DNA of 64,000 nt, taken from assembly GCF_016909495.1 (NCBI RefSeq), contig NZ_JAFBFW010000005.1:372001-436000 (forward strand), read 5' to 3'. Below, in pieces: positions 62,943-64,000 of this stretch. The notes beneath the pieces are model-generated. The model ran no database searches. It was not told where the DNA came from and saw only the letters and a list, made by a program, of their open reading frames with translations. Source of the stretch: Pantoea coffeiphila (GTDB taxonomy: Bacteria > Pseudomonadota > Gammaproteobacteria > Enterobacterales > Enterobacteriaceae). Made by a program: the position numbers and the translations under genes. How positions within the stretch are numbered: position 1 is the first letter of the stretch; every line of letters starts with the position of its first letter.

Positions 62943-64000
62943 TTATGCTTTCTGAGAGCGATTCTTCAGCCAGTAGCCGATAGCCAGAATCAGTATCCAT
63001 ACCGGAATCAGCCAGACGGAAATGGCCATGCCCGGGGTGATTGCCATCAGCACCAGAATACCGGCGAGGAACAGCAGACAGATCCAGTTGCCCAGCGGAT
63101 ATAGCAGCGCCGGGAAGCGGGTTTTCACGCCCTGCTGATCTTTCTTACGACGGAACTTGATGTGCGCCATGCTGATCATTGCCCAGTTAATCACCAGCGC
63201 AGAAACCACCAGTGCCATCAGCAGACCAAAGGCTTCACCCGGCATCAGATAGTTCAACAGTACGCAAAGCGCAGTGGCGATAGCCGAGAACAAAATCGAA
63301 ATCACCGGCACGCCACGGCTATCAACTTTCAGCAGCGCTTTCGGTGCGTTGCCCTGCTGAGCCAGACCAAACAGCATGCGGCTGTTGCAGTATACGCAGC
63401 TGTTATACACCGACAGCGCGGCGGTAAGGATTACGACATTCAGCGCGTTAGCCACCAGAGCATCACCCAGTTCGTGGAAGATCAGTACGAACGGGCTGGT
63501 ATCAGAGGTGACGCGGGTCCACGGCAGCAGCGACAGCAATACGGCCAGTGAACCAATATAGAAGATCAGGATGCGCCACAGCACCTGGTTAGTGGCTTTA
63601 GGGATGCTGGTTTCCGGATTATCCGCTTCTGCTGCGGTGATCCCCACCAGTTCCAGACCGCCAAAGGAGAACATGATAATGGCCATCATCATCACCAGGC
63701 CGCTAAAGCCGTTCGGCAGGAAGCCGCCCTGATCCCACAGATTGCGCACGGTAGCCTGCGGGCCGCCGTTGCCGCTGAACAGCAGCCAGCCACCAAACAG
63801 GATCATGCCGATAACCGCGACCACTTTGATAATGGCAAACCAGAACTCCATCTCGCCGAACACTTTCACGTTGGTCAGGTTGATGGCGTTGATCAGCACA
63901 AAGAAGGCGGCGGCGGACATCCAGGTAGGCACGTCCGGATACCAGAATTGAATATATTTACCGACGGCCGTCAGTTCGGCCATGGCTACCAACACGTACA
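62943..64000 (-). CDS. aroP: Aromatic amino acid permease AroP, C-terminal part (cut by window edge)
   Basis: Proton-coupled uptake of Phe, Tyr and Trp (APC family). 352 codons are present, beginning (Y)VLVAMAELTAVGKYIQFWYP at the window edge; E. coli AroP has about 457, so roughly the first 100 residues are missing. FGEMEFWFAIIKV, FSFGGLELVGITAAEADNPE and NSCVYCNSRMLFGLAQQGNAP match AroP. PheP is a paralogue, but the position after ampE and the sequence favour AroP. Confidence 0.94.
   Translation of the reverse strand, partial: YVLVAMAELTAVGKYIQFWYPDVPTWMSAAAFFVLINAINLTNVKVFGEMEFWFAIIKVVAVIGMILFGGWLLFSGNGGPQATVRNLWDQGGFLPNGFSGLVMMMAIIMFSFGGLELVGITAAEADNPETSIPKATNQVLWRILIFYIGSLAVLLSLLPWTRVTSDTSPFVLIFHELGDALVANALNVVILTAALSVYNSCVYCNSRMLFGLAQQGNAPKALLKVDSRGVPVISILFSAIATALCVLLNYLMPGEAFGLLMALVVSALVINWAMISMAHIKFRRKKDQQGVKTRFPALLYPLGNWICLLFLAGILVLMAITPGMAISVWLIPVWILILAIGYWLKNRSQKA

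Overview
The window is a chromosomal segment of a gammaproteobacterium of the Enterobacterales, most like an Erwinia/Pantoea-type organism. Almost every protein is close in length and sequence to its Escherichia coli counterpart, and gene order follows the E. coli 1-3 minute region: lptD, djlA, rluA, rapA, polB, yabI, thiQPB, sgrR/sgrS/setA, leuDCBA, ilvIH, cra, the mra/dcw cluster, lpxC, secM, secA, mutT, yacG, zapD, coaE, guaC, hofCB-ppdD, nadC, ampDE, aroP. The genus is inferred from memory of such genomes; no search was run. lptD (left) and aroP (right) are cut by the window edges.

Left part (1-25 kb). Outer-membrane and RNA/DNA maintenance genes come first: lptD, djlA, rluA, rapA and SOS-type polB with a LexA-like box. 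They are followed by the DedA protein YabI, the thiamine ABC transporter under a TPP riboswitch, the sugar-phosphate stress module (sgrR, the SgrS small RNA, setA), the leucine operon with its leader peptide and attenuator, ilvIH and the regulator cra. araBADC and leuO, which E. coli carries here, are absent. The gap between setA and leuD holds two related palindromic elements and a 44-bp tandem repeat.

Middle (25.5-47.3 kb). A complete division and cell wall cluster runs in one direction from mraZ to lpxC (mraZ, rsmH, ftsL, ftsI, murE, murF, mraY, murD, ftsW, murG, murC, ddlB, ftsQ, ftsA, ftsZ, lpxC). It starts at a recognisable Pmra promoter with MraZ repeats, and many genes overlap by a few bases. 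An opposite-strand dciA-like gene (DUF721) sits between lpxC and secM. secM keeps the GIRAGP core of its arrest sequence but differs upstream of it. secA follows.

Right part (47.3-64 kb). This part is a mosaic of conserved genes and accessory inserts. Between secA and mutT are a prepilin peptidase gene, twelve perfect copies of an 8-bp repeat just upstream of it, and an AT-rich gene for a tail-anchored winged-helix regulator. The peptidase would process PpdD, the pilin made with HofB and HofC a few kilobases away. Between nadC and ampD is an insert of two gene sets. One is a small LysR-controlled enzyme cassette (CMD/AhpD-like, tautomerase, DUF4865). The other is a three-gene FAS1, ECF sigma and RskA-type anti-sigma operon that resembles the mycobacterial SigK-RskA-MPT70/83 arrangement. 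These accessory pieces, the repeats, and the DciA, SecM and SgrS variants are the most interesting content. I saw no phage, complete insertion sequence, CRISPR array, rRNA or tRNA.
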